A DNA stretch of 8,070 nucleotides from an uncultured Phycisphaerales bacterium (GCA_937901265.1 CALCHA010000099.1:1-8070); one strand, 5' to 3'. Shown: positions 1-6,502, counted from the stretch's first letter. The notes: a model not told the origin generated them from the sequence alone. Program-made: numbers and translations.

Positions 1-929
1 CCATTGCCGGCGGCGAGGAATTCCTCCCGGCGGGTAAGAACCAGCTTCACGGGTTGTCTAAGCGTCTTGGCCACCCGCAGGGCCCACTGGCCGACGACGC
101 CGAGGCCGAACTTCGAGCCGAAGCCGCCGCCCATGTTGTGAACGATGCCGAGGATTTTTTCCGCCGGGAGGCCCAGCTCTCGGATGGCATCGCGGGAGGC
201 GACGCTGGCGGTATCCTGGGAGGAGCAGTAGATCGTGGCCGAATCGCCGCCGGAGTAATCGACGACGGTGGAGTGGGTTTCGAGGCAGCAGTGGTGGACG
301 ATGTGGGTGATGTAGGTGGCTTCGACGGCGACGTCGGAGGCCTTGACGGCGGCGAGGACGGCATCGGGGGAACCCTGCTGCTGGCCGCCGCGCCCGCCAC
401 GGCCCCCGCGCCCGCCGTCATTGACCACCGGGCCCGCTTTCAAAGCGTCCTCGGCGGTGACGGCATGGGGCAGGACATCCCAGACGATGGCGGCGGCGAG
501 GGCGCGCGAGGCGTCCTCGGCGATATCGATCGTCGTCGCGGCGACGACCGCCACGGGCTGGCCTTCAAAGCGGACTTCGCCGTCGAAGCCACCGAATTTC
601 TGGAAGGGCAGGACCAGCAGCACGCCGGCGATTTTTTCAGCAACGGCGGTATCCATGGATTTCACACGTGCGTGGGCGTGAGGCGAGGTGACGAAACAGG
701 CGTGCGCCATGTTGGGGACTTTGATGTCATGGGTGTACTTCGCCGTGCCGGTGGTCTTGGCGGGGCCGTCGGCGCGGGGAATTTTGGTATTCAGGAGGCG
801 GTGTTTGTCCTTCGGGCCCCACTCGGGCCCCTGGATGTCATCGACGACGATCTCCTCCTCCCCCGAGGGGACGCCGTTGACAATTTTGGGCACCAGGATG
901 GTTTTTTTGCCGGGCTGGGCGGTGGGCAT
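1..929 (-). CDS. Xanthine dehydrogenase-family molybdopterin-binding (large) subunit, 3' end cut off by the window
   Basis: Catalytic subunit of a molybdenum hydroxylase (xanthine dehydrogenase/aldehyde oxidase family), which hydroxylates its substrate at a Mo-molybdopterin centre. The first 309 codons are visible; the family usually has 700 or more residues. Seen: an N-terminal extension of about 45 residues; then RADGPAKTTGTAKYTHD (52-68), the usual opening of the a/b hammerhead domain; RFEGQPVAVVAA (about 120-131); a Gly/Arg/Gln-rich stretch (about 172-186); LETHST (216-221), as in eukaryotic-type enzymes; and MGGGFGSK (266-273), the glycine-rich loop of the molybdopterin-binding domain. 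The ATG at 929-927 is the only plausible start: an in-frame TAG lies nine codons upstream (956-954). There is no strong Shine-Dalgarno site and no signal peptide. It follows the iron-sulfur subunit gene by 57 bases, so the two are probably co-transcribed. The substrate cannot be read from the sequence. Confidence 0.93.
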   Translation of the reverse strand, partial: MPTAQPGKKTILVPKIVNGVPSGEEEIVVDDIQGPEWGPKDKHRLLNTKIPRADGPAKTTGTAKYTHDIKVPNMAHACFVTSPHAHARVKSMDTAVAEKIAGVLLVLPFQKFGGFDGEVRFEGQPVAVVAATTIDIAEDASRALAAAIVWDVLPHAVTAEDALKAGPVVNDGGRGGRGGRGGQQQGSPDAVLAAVKASDVAVEATYITHIVHHCCLETHSTVVDYSGGDSATIYCSSQDTASVASRDAIRELGLPAEKILGIVHNMGGGFGSKFGLGVVGQWALRVAKTLRQPVKLVLTRREEFLAAGN

Positions 930-950
930 GGGCGGCTCGATCTCTAAGAG

Positions 951-983
951 GCACTAAGGCACGAAGCACTAAGGCACCAAAGG
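951..983. repeat. Iterated 7-9 bp repeat, GCACGAAG family, copy 1
   Basis: Four imperfect tandem units fill most of the gap between the two molybdenum hydroxylase genes: GCACTAAG (951-958), GCACGAAG (959-966), CACTAAG (967-973) and GCACCAAAG (974-982), then one G. The unit GCACGAAG is identical to units at 5480-5495, and each unit ends in AAG. The array starts 22 bases upstream of the large-subunit start codon and ends four bases from the stop codon of the small subunit. No open reading frame or transposase accompanies it. Its function is unknown. Confidence 0.75.
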
Positions 984-986
984 TCT

Positions 987-1616
987 TTACGCTTTGGCGA
1001 TTTTGGCGGCGGTCTGGGCGGACTGGAAGACGTGGGGGTAGGTGCCGCAGCGGCAAAAGTTGCCTTTGCAGGCTTCCTTGATTTCGGGGAGCGTGGGGTC
1101 GGCGTTTTTGTTGAGGAGGTGGGTGATCGTCGTGACGAAGCCGGAGGTGCAGTAGCCGCACATCATGCCGTCGCATTCGAGAAAGGCTTTCTGGACGGGG
1201 CTGGGTTTATCGGGGGTACCGATGCCTTCGACGGTGGTGATGGTTTTGCCGACGCAATCGATGGCGAGGACCGAGCAGCCATAGACATTTTTACCGTCGA
1301 GGAGCACGGTGCAGGCGCCGCACGTTCCGGCGTTACAGACGAGCTTGGGGCCGGTGATGGGGGGCTCGAGGTGGTCGCGGAGGGCGGTGAGGAGGGTGGT
1401 GCGGGGCTCGACCTCGACGCTGCGCGCCTGGCCATTGACCTTGAGGGAGATGGTGGTATTGCCGGAGATCGGCGCGGAGGGATCAAGCACCGGCGCGGCG
1501 TGGGCGGCTGGCGAATGGACCATGAGTCCTTCGGCAGCGGCGGCGGTGATGGCGGCACCTTTGAGGAAGCCGCGACGGGAGAGGGGCGTATGAAGGGGAT
1601 TGGTGGGGCCTGACAT
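987..1616 (-). CDS. Tat-exported [2Fe-2S] subunit of a xanthine dehydrogenase-type oxidoreductase
   Basis: Small electron-transfer subunit of 209 residues that should carry electrons from the Mo centre of the neighbouring large subunit. A twin-arginine signal, SRRGFLKG (13-20), is followed by an Ala-rich hydrophobic stretch and a likely cleavage site near AHA|AP (38-42), so the folded protein should be exported. The N-terminal plant-ferredoxin-type domain has cluster ligands C94, C99, C102 and C114 (CNAGTCGAC, then YGC). The C-terminal four-helix domain has C153, C156, C188 and C190 (MCGYC and FCRCG). All eight ligands are present, and the protein is about 40-50 residues longer than cytoplasmic homologues because of the signal and linker. 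The ATG at 1616 is fixed by an AAGGAG five bases upstream. It is the first gene of the minus-strand pair. Confidence 0.96.
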   Translation of the reverse strand: MSGPTNPLHTPLSRRGFLKGAAITAAAAEGLMVHSPAAHAAPVLDPSAPISGNTTISLKVNGQARSVEVEPRTTLLTALRDHLEPPITGPKLVCNAGTCGACTVLLDGKNVYGCSVLAIDCVGKTITTVEGIGTPDKPSPVQKAFLECDGMMCGYCTSGFVTTITHLLNKNADPTLPEIKEACKGNFCRCGTYPHVFQSAQTAAKIAKA

Positions 1617-1621
1617 GGGGG

Positions 1622-1627
1622 CTCCTT
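1622..1627 (-). promoter_or_regulatory. Shine-Dalgarno site of the [2Fe-2S] subunit gene
   Basis: CTCCTT on the plus strand reads AAGGAG on the minus strand, five bases before the ATG at 1616-1614. It settles the start of this gene and is much stronger than anything ahead of the large-subunit or DUF58 genes in the same window. Confidence 0.8.
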
Positions 1628-1657
1628 AATCGGCGAAGAGATGCTGCGGGTGGGGCG

Positions 1658-1683
1658 AGTATAGCGGCCCTTACAAGGTTCAA
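1658..1683 (-). promoter_or_regulatory. Weak sigma70-like promoter candidate for the molybdenum hydroxylase genes
   Basis: On the minus strand a TATACT (1663-1658) matches the -10 consensus at five of six positions and lies about 40 bases upstream of the start codon. The best -35-like hexamer, TTGAAC (1683-1678), leaves only 14 bases between the boxes, which is shorter than normal. Either the -35 box is poorly conserved or this is chance. The stretch around it is more AT-rich than the genes on both sides. Confidence 0.25.
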
Positions 1684-1743
1684 CGAAGCAGAAAGAAACT
1701 TATTTCTAAAATGATGAAGCGGGCAAGCACAGGTCACCCGTGG

Positions 1744-1757
1744 AAATTCGGGAATTT
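1744..1757. promoter_or_regulatory. Small perfect dyad in the divergent intergenic region (possible operator)
   Basis: AAATTC (1744-1749), a GG spacer and GAATTT (1752-1757) form a perfect 6-base inverted repeat. The two-base spacer is too tight for a stable hairpin, so protein binding is the more likely use if it has one. A weaker dyad, AGAAA-CTTA-TTTCT, lies at 1694-1707. Both are in the AT-rich part of the region between divergent genes. No regulator gene is nearby to link them to, and short AT-rich palindromes can arise by chance. Confidence 0.2.
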
Positions 1758-1832
1758 TTGTGAGGAAGCGGGATGGACCTCAACATTTTGCGGAATCGGG
1801 CGTTAGCATGAGTGGGGGTGGATGTGGGTTGG

Positions 1833-4418
1833 ATGGTGCGTATGGCGATGGTGTGGAAGAGCGTCCTCGGGGGGGTTGCGGCAATGATGCTGGGGCTGCG
1901 CGCCCTGTCGGGCGCGGAGCTGGCGGATGAGGAGTTGCTGTATCAGGGCAAATATGCCGAGTGCGAAGATGCGTGCGCCAAGGCCATTCTGGCGGGGAAC
2001 ACCGATCCGCTGGTGTTCGTGCTCAAGGCACGCGTCGAGCTGACCGTGGGGAACTATGCGGGGGCCCTCAAAACCTGCGAAGCGGGCATGGAAGCGAACC
2101 CGTCGAGTCTGGAGATTCGACTGGCGGCGGTCGATGCGCTGCAGATGAACGACCGGGGCGAGGATGCGCAGGTGATGCTGCAGAGCATCGTGACGATGGG
2201 GGAGGAGTCGGCGTGGCGGTATACCGAGCCGTCGAGTCTGGTCGCGTTGGGGCGGGCGCTGGTACGCAGCGGGGCGGACGCCAAAAAAGTGCTGGTCGAG
2301 CAGTATGACAAGGCCAAGAAAGCCGCGCCGCAGAATGCCGAGCCCTGGGTGGCAAGCGGCGAGCTGGCGCTGAAGAAGCATGATGGGGCGCTGGCGGTGG
2401 AGTCGTTTGCGGAGGCGGCGAAACTGGATGCAGGCAACCCGGCGATTTATCTGGGCCTTGCCGAGGCGTATGGGTCCGACGATCCGGAAAAAGCCCGGGC
2501 GGCGCTGGCGAAGGCGGTAGAAATCAACCCGCGCAATCCCGACGCCCTCCTGTTTGCTGCCAACCATTTAATTGATGGCGAGAGCTATAGCCAGGCGGGG
2601 GAACTGCTGACGGAGGCGATCGGCATCAACCCGCAGAACGTGAAGGCGTGGGCCTATCGGGCGGTGCTGGCGAACCTGTCGGGCAAGCACGAAGAGGAAG
2701 CCAAGGCGCGGGAAGCGGCACTGGGGCCGTGGAAGAGCAACCCGGCGGTGGATTATTTGATCGGGTGGAAGCTGTCGCAGAACTACCGTTTTGCCGAGGG
2801 GGCGGCCTCGCAGCGCAAGGCGCTCGCGTTCGCCCCGAGCTATCTGCCGGCGAAGACGGAACTGTGCCAGGACCTGCTGCGGCTGGCGCAGGATGAGGAG
2901 GGGTGGAAGCTGGCGGATGAAGTGTTCAAGGCGGATCCCTACGACGTGACCATGTACAACCTCGTGACGCTGCGCGATCACGAGGCCAAAATGAAGGTGA
3001 TCACCAGCCCGCATTTTCAGGTGCGCATGGACCCCGACGAGGCGGAAATCTATGGCCCGCGGCTGGTGGCGATGCTGGAGCGGGAGTACACGGAGCTCAC
3101 GGCAAAATACCAGGTGACGCTTGCGGCGGTCACCCACATCGAGGTCTTCCCCAACCAGAAGGACTTTCAGATCCGCACGTTCGGGTTGCCGATGGGGGAG
3201 GGGTTTCTGGGGGTCTGCTTCGGGCCGGTGGTGACGATGAACAGTCCGGGGGCGTTGGCGGCGCATCCGGAAAACTGGGAGGCGATTTTGTGGCACGAAT
3301 TCTGTCACACGATCACGCTGAGCAAGACGCACAACAAGATGCCGCGGTGGCTGAGCGAGGGGATATCGGTATACGAAGAGAAGCAGCAGAACGGGAGCTG
3401 GGGTCAGGTGATGACGCCGGTGTATCGGGATATTGTGCTGGCGGGGCGGGCGACGCCGGTGAGCAAGCTGAGCAGCGCGTTTCTGGCTCCGCCGACGCCG
3501 GTGGCGTTGCTGTTTGCGTATTACGAATCGTCGCAGGTGGTGACCTACATCAACGAGCGCTGGGGGGCGGCGGCGCTGAACGCGGTGCTGGAGGACCTGG
3601 GCAACGATGTGCCGATCAATGAGGCGTTGGCGCGGCATACCGAGCCCATCGAGCAGTTGGACAGGGACTTTGCGGCGGTACTGGAAGGGCTGGCCAGGGA
3701 CATGGCCAAGGGTGCGGACCTCGCTGATGCCGAGGTGGAGCCTGATGCGGACAGCGCCGTGTGGCGGGCGTGGGTGGCGCAGCATCCCACGAGCTTTCAG
3801 GGGCTGCTGGGCGAGGGGCGGGCGCTGGTCAAGGAGGCGAAGTTCGCCGAGGCCGTGGAGCCGCTGAAACGTGCGACGGAGCTGTACCCGACCTATGGGG
3901 AGGGGGATTCGCCCTGGATCTATCTGTCGGTGGCTTACCGTGGGCTGGGCGATGAGGCGGGGGAGCGCGCTGCCTTGAAGCACTTCACGGCCCTCAGCAG
4001 CAATGCGCTGGACGCGCGCTTGCGGCTGATGGAGATCGAGGCGGCGGCCGGGGACTGGGAAGCGCTGCGGCAGACCGCGGGCGAGTTCCTCGCCATCAAC
4101 CCGCTGGTGCCGGCGGGGCACCGTTCCATGGCGCAGGCGGATACGGAACTGGGAGATCTGGCGGGGGCGATCATGGAGCGGCGGGTGCTGCTGAAGGTGG
4201 ATCCGGTGGAGGCGGTCGGGAACCACTATGAACTGGCAAAGCTGCTGGTCGCGGAAAAGGAGCTGCTGCCGGCGCGGCGGGAGGTGGTGCTGGCGCTGGA
4301 GGATGCGCCGCGCTTCCGAGAGGGACATCGGCTGCTGCTGGAGATTGTGGACAAGATGGATGCGGCGGCGACGCGGCCGGCGACGACGACGCCGGCGACG
4401 GAGGCGGCGGGTGAGTAG
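1833..4418 (+). CDS. Secreted TPR protein with a central HExxH peptidase (peptidase MA-like) domain
   Basis: From the ATG at 1833 this gives 861 residues. A signal peptide is visible: basic start, hydrophobic stretch around residues 10-25, likely cleavage after LSGA (25-28). Residues from about 30 to 370 are Ala/Leu-rich helical repeats of TPR type, with typical unit endings such as EINPRNP and GINPQN. A peptidase domain follows, about 390-590: WHEFCH gives the zinc motif H488-E489-x-x-H492, and WLSEGISVYE supplies the third ligand E509, sixteen residues further on. This is the gluzincin arrangement seen in peptidase MA-like domains. More TPR-like helices follow (about 640-840), then an Ala/Thr/Pro tail. 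It probably acts outside the cytoplasm as a protease or a peptidase-fold scaffold; the substrate is unknown. The start is uncertain: in-frame GTG 1812 and ATGs 1842 and 1848 are alternatives and none has a good Shine-Dalgarno site. The MoxR gene starts 50 bases downstream. Confidence 0.88.
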   Translation: MVRMAMVWKSVLGGVAAMMLGLRALSGAELADEELLYQGKYAECEDACAKAILAGNTDPLVFVLKARVELTVGNYAGALKTCEAGMEANPSSLEIRLAAVDALQMNDRGEDAQVMLQSIVTMGEESAWRYTEPSSLVALGRALVRSGADAKKVLVEQYDKAKKAAPQNAEPWVASGELALKKHDGALAVESFAEAAKLDAGNPAIYLGLAEAYGSDDPEKARAALAKAVEINPRNPDALLFAANHLIDGESYSQAGELLTEAIGINPQNVKAWAYRAVLANLSGKHEEEAKAREAALGPWKSNPAVDYLIGWKLSQNYRFAEGAASQRKALAFAPSYLPAKTELCQDLLRLAQDEEGWKLADEVFKADPYDVTMYNLVTLRDHEAKMKVITSPHFQVRMDPDEAEIYGPRLVAMLEREYTELTAKYQVTLAAVTHIEVFPNQKDFQIRTFGLPMGEGFLGVCFGPVVTMNSPGALAAHPENWEAILWHEFCHTITLSKTHNKMPRWLSEGISVYEEKQQNGSWGQVMTPVYRDIVLAGRATPVSKLSSAFLAPPTPVALLFAYYESSQVVTYINERWGAAALNAVLEDLGNDVPINEALARHTEPIEQLDRDFAAVLEGLARDMAKGADLADAEVEPDADSAVWRAWVAQHPTSFQGLLGEGRALVKEAKFAEAVEPLKRATELYPTYGEGDSPWIYLSVAYRGLGDEAGERAALKHFTALSSNALDARLRLMEIEAAAGDWEALRQTAGEFLAINPLVPAGHRSMAQADTELGDLAGAIMERRVLLKVDPVEAVGNHYELAKLLVAEKELLPARREVVLALEDAPRFREGHRLLLEIVDKMDAAATRPATTTPATEAAGE

Positions 4419-4456
4419 GTGGGGCGGGATATTCTTGAGGGAATTGGGATTTTTTT

Positions 4457-4462
4457 GAGGAG
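4457..4462 (+). promoter_or_regulatory. Shine-Dalgarno site of the MoxR gene
   Basis: GAGGAG lies six bases before the second of two adjacent in-frame GTG codons (4466 and 4469). The spacing to the first GTG is only three bases, so the second is the better start. It directly follows a run of seven Ts (4450-4456) that has no hairpin ahead of it and so does not look like a terminator. Confidence 0.65.
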
Positions 4463-4468
4463 TGTGTG

Positions 4469-5479
4469 GTGAGTGAGAGCGTGGATTTTGCGGCAGAGCG
4501 GGAGGGGGTGGAAAAGTTGCGCCATGCCCGGGAGTGGATTTTGCGCGAACTTTCAAAGGTGGTGGGGCAGAACGAGGTGGTCGAGCAGTTGCTCTACGCC
4601 CTGTTTTCCGGGGGCCATTGCCTGATCACCGGGGCACCGGGCCTGGCCAAGACGTTGCTGGTGCGCTCGATCTCGCAGATTTTCCATCTGAAATTCGCGC
4701 GCATTCAGTTCACCCCGGACCTGATGCCGGCGGACATCACCGGGACGGAAATTCTGGAGCAGGAGGAGGGAGGCAAGCGGCGGATGGTGTTTGTGCGCGG
4801 GCCGATCTTTGCCAACGTGCTGCTGGCGGATGAAATCAACCGCACGCCACCGAAAACGCAGGCGGCGCTGCTGGAGGCGATGCAGGAATACCAGGTGACG
4901 GCAGCGGGGCAGCGCTATCCGCTGGAGGAGCCCTTCTTTGTGCTGGCGACGCAGAATCCGATCGAGATGGAGGGGACTTATCCGCTTCCCGAAGCGCAGC
5001 TGGATCGTTTCATGTTCAACGTGGTGATCGATTATCTGCCGGAGAACGATGAGGTGGCGGTGGTGACGCGGACGACCGCGGGGAAGCCCAGGGCGATCGA
5101 GCCGCTGTTCACGGGGGCGGATGTCCTGCAGTTTCACGCGCTGGTGCGCAAGGTGCCGGTGGCTGAGGACGTGGTGCGGTATGCGGTGCGGCTGGCGGCG
5201 GCGAGCCGTCCTTCAAATAAGGACGCACCGGCATTTGTGAAAGAGTGGGTGAGCTGGGGGGCGGGGCTGCGGGCGGCGCAGTTCCTTGTGCTGGGGGGCA
5301 AGGTGCGGGCGCTTCTGGCGGGGCGGGCGCATGTGTCGGCGGCAGATATCAAGGCGCTGGCGCACGCCGTGATGCGGCATCGCATTCTGATCAACTACCG
5401 GGCGGAGGCCGAGGGGGTGAACGTCGAGCAGGTGATTTCGCGGTTGTTGGAGACGGTGTCCGCGCCGAGTGCGGGTTGA
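4469..5479 (+). CDS. moxR: MoxR-family AAA+ ATPase
   Basis: Cytoplasmic AAA+ ATPase of 336 residues, a normal length for the family. MoxR proteins are thought to act as chaperones that remodel or activate VWA-domain partners. Seen in order: VVGQ (31-34) at the start of the AAA module; Walker A GAPGLAKT (55-62); the FTPDLMPADITG segment (81-92); Walker B LLADEINR (118-125); the RTPPKTQAALLEAMQE helix (125-140); sensor 1 in ATQNPIEMEGTYPLPEAQ (N163); and LDRF (178-181), the arginine-finger position. The C-terminal lid domain contains the GxxxRA-like helix and LINYRAEAEG near the end. All catalytic residues look intact. GTG 4469 is preferred to GTG 4466 on Shine-Dalgarno spacing. The DUF58 and BatA-like genes that follow are the usual partners of this family, so joint function is likely. 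Confidence 0.96.
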   Translation: MSESVDFAAEREGVEKLRHAREWILRELSKVVGQNEVVEQLLYALFSGGHCLITGAPGLAKTLLVRSISQIFHLKFARIQFTPDLMPADITGTEILEQEEGGKRRMVFVRGPIFANVLLADEINRTPPKTQAALLEAMQEYQVTAAGQRYPLEEPFFVLATQNPIEMEGTYPLPEAQLDRFMFNVVIDYLPENDEVAVVTRTTAGKPRAIEPLFTGADVLQFHALVRKVPVAEDVVRYAVRLAAASRPSNKDAPAFVKEWVSWGAGLRAAQFLVLGGKVRALLAGRAHVSAADIKALAHAVMRHRILINYRAEAEGVNVEQVISRLLETVSAPSAG

Positions 5480-5513
5480 GCACGAAGGCACGAAGGACGG
5501 AAGGACACGAAGG
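5480..5513. repeat. Iterated 8-9 bp repeat, GCACGAAG family, copy 2
   Basis: The array begins on the base after the MoxR stop codon: GCACGAAG twice (5480-5487, 5488-5495), GACGGAAG (5496-5503), GACACGAAG (5504-5512), then G. It shares the exact unit GCACGAAG with the array at 951-983, and both read in the same direction on the plus strand. Relative to transcription the two are opposite, because the first lies among minus-strand genes. No gene, transposase or hairpin is evident. Confidence 0.8.
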
Positions 5514-5520
5514 TTTTTCT

Positions 5521-5572
5521 GGTTCTGGTTTTGCGGTTTGCGGTTTTGCGTTTTGAGTTTTGAGTTTTTTGC
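5521..5572 (+). repeat. T/G-rich tract with about 7 bp period, ending at the DUF58 start codon
   Basis: A strand-asymmetric tract made of slightly varied heptamers: GTTTTGC (5528-5534), GGTTTGC (5535-5541), GGTTTTGC (5542-5549), GTTTTGA twice (5550-5563) and a longer last unit (5564-5572) directly before ATG. It contains only two As and differs sharply in composition from the surrounding GC-rich genes. It directly continues copy 2 of the GCACGAAG repeat, so the two may be parts of one element. It holds no Shine-Dalgarno site and includes the in-frame TGA (5561-5563) that fixes the start of the next gene. Confidence 0.75.
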
Positions 5573-6502
5573 ATGGCTGGGCGCGTTGGAGTTTCGGGGC
5601 TGATCGATCCGGTGGTGTTGATGCGGATCAAGAGCCTGCACCTGCGCGCTCGCATCGTGGTGCAGGGGTTCATGTCGGGGCTGCATCGCTCGCCGCACCA
5701 TGGCTTTTCCGTGGAATTTTCCGAATACCGCGAGTATTCGCCCGGCGACGATCCGCGGCATCTCGACTGGAAGCTTTTTGCCCGCTCCGACCGCTACTAC
5801 ATCAAACGCTTCGAGGAAGAAACCAACCTGCGCTGCACGTTGGTCGTTGATCTTTCACGCTCGATGGGCTTCGGGTCGATCGCCTACAGCAAGGTGGAAT
5901 ACGCGCGCACGGCGGCCGCCACGCTGGCCTATTTTCTTTCCACGCAGCGCGATGCGGCGGGGCTGGTGACCTTCGATGAACGGATCGGCGATTTCGTGCC
6001 CGCACGCTATCGGCCGGGGCATCTGCATCGCCTGATGGTCTGCCTCGAACGGGCGGTGGCGGGCCAATCGACGGATATCAGCACGCCGCTGGAGCAGGTC
6101 GCCGCCACGGTGCGCAAGCGCGGCATGATCGTGCTGATTTCCGACCTGCTCACGCCGGCGGAGGTGCTCAAGACGCGTCTGGGGTTCTTGCGTTCGCAGG
6201 GCCACGAGGTGGTGATCCTGCGGGTGCTCGATCCCGCGGAGCTCGATTTCGGCTTCGAGAAGGCGGCGACGTTTGTGGATCTGGAAACGGGCAGGGACCT
6301 GTACATCGATCCGGCCGCGGCACGGGCGCAGTATCGGGCGAATTTTGCAGCCCATGCGCGGGAAGTCGAGGAGGCCTGCAGAAGCCTGGGGGTGGATCTG
6401 CATGTGCTTTCCACGGCGCGACCGCTGGAGCTGGCATCGTTTGATTTTCTGCATTCGAGCGCCCACCTGCGGCGGATGATCGCACGGGCGGGGGGGCACT
6501 GA
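5573..6502 (+). CDS. DUF58 protein with VWA-like metal-binding fold
   Basis: A 309-residue protein of the DUF58 family, the common partner of MoxR ATPases; its biochemical role is not well defined. Seen: LIDPVVLMRIKSLHLRAR (10-27), the typical start of the family; GLHRSPHHGFSVEF (36-49); the DUF58 signature YREYSPGDDPRHLDWKLFAR (52-71); then a VWA-like part with MIDAS-type residues D93-L-S95-R-S97, T167 or T171 in STDIST, and D191 in LISDLL. No membrane segment is seen, so it is probably cytoplasmic, unlike longer DUF58 proteins that carry N-terminal helices. ATG 5573 is the most upstream start possible because an in-frame TGA lies three codons before it, and family similarity from residue 10 makes a later start unlikely. 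No Shine-Dalgarno site is present; the leader is a T/G-rich repeat. Its stop overlaps the next start (TGATG). Confidence 0.95.
   Translation: MAGRVGVSGLIDPVVLMRIKSLHLRARIVVQGFMSGLHRSPHHGFSVEFSEYREYSPGDDPRHLDWKLFARSDRYYIKRFEEETNLRCTLVVDLSRSMGFGSIAYSKVEYARTAAATLAYFLSTQRDAAGLVTFDERIGDFVPARYRPGHLHRLMVCLERAVAGQSTDISTPLEQVAATVRKRGMIVLISDLLTPAEVLKTRLGFLRSQGHEVVILRVLDPAELDFGFEKAATFVDLETGRDLYIDPAAARAQYRANFAAHAREVEEACRSLGVDLHVLSTARPLELASFDFLHSSAHLRRMIARAGGH

Noticed and set aside
54..947. Plus-strand frame of 297 codons at the left edge
   Set aside because: Gly/Asp-rich composition typical of an antisense shadow. The minus strand here clearly encodes the molybdopterin-binding subunit with GGGFGSK and LETHST.
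951..983. CRISPR array
   Set aside because: The units are 7-9 bases long and adjacent with no spacers; CRISPR repeats are much longer and separated by unique spacers. The same applies to 5480-5572.
1032..1613. Plus-strand frame of 193 codons opposite the [2Fe-2S] subunit
   Set aside because: Gly/Ala/Asp-rich shadow; the minus strand has all eight cluster cysteines and a Tat signal.
1758..1790. Promoter for the TPR-peptidase gene (TTGTGA with an AT-rich stretch about 18 bases on)
   Set aside because: The -10 candidate AACATT matches the consensus at only three of six positions, so it is no better than chance.
4436..4462. T-run after the TPR-peptidase gene as a terminator
   Set aside because: No inverted repeat precedes the seven Ts, and the next gene's Shine-Dalgarno site follows at once, so read-through into MoxR is more likely.
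2568..4556. Open frame of 662 codons on the minus strand opposite the TPR-peptidase gene
   Set aside because: Its translation is rich in Arg, His, Pro and Gln with no recognisable domain, while the plus strand encodes a coherent signal peptide, TPRs and zinc site. Such frames are expected opposite GC-rich genes.
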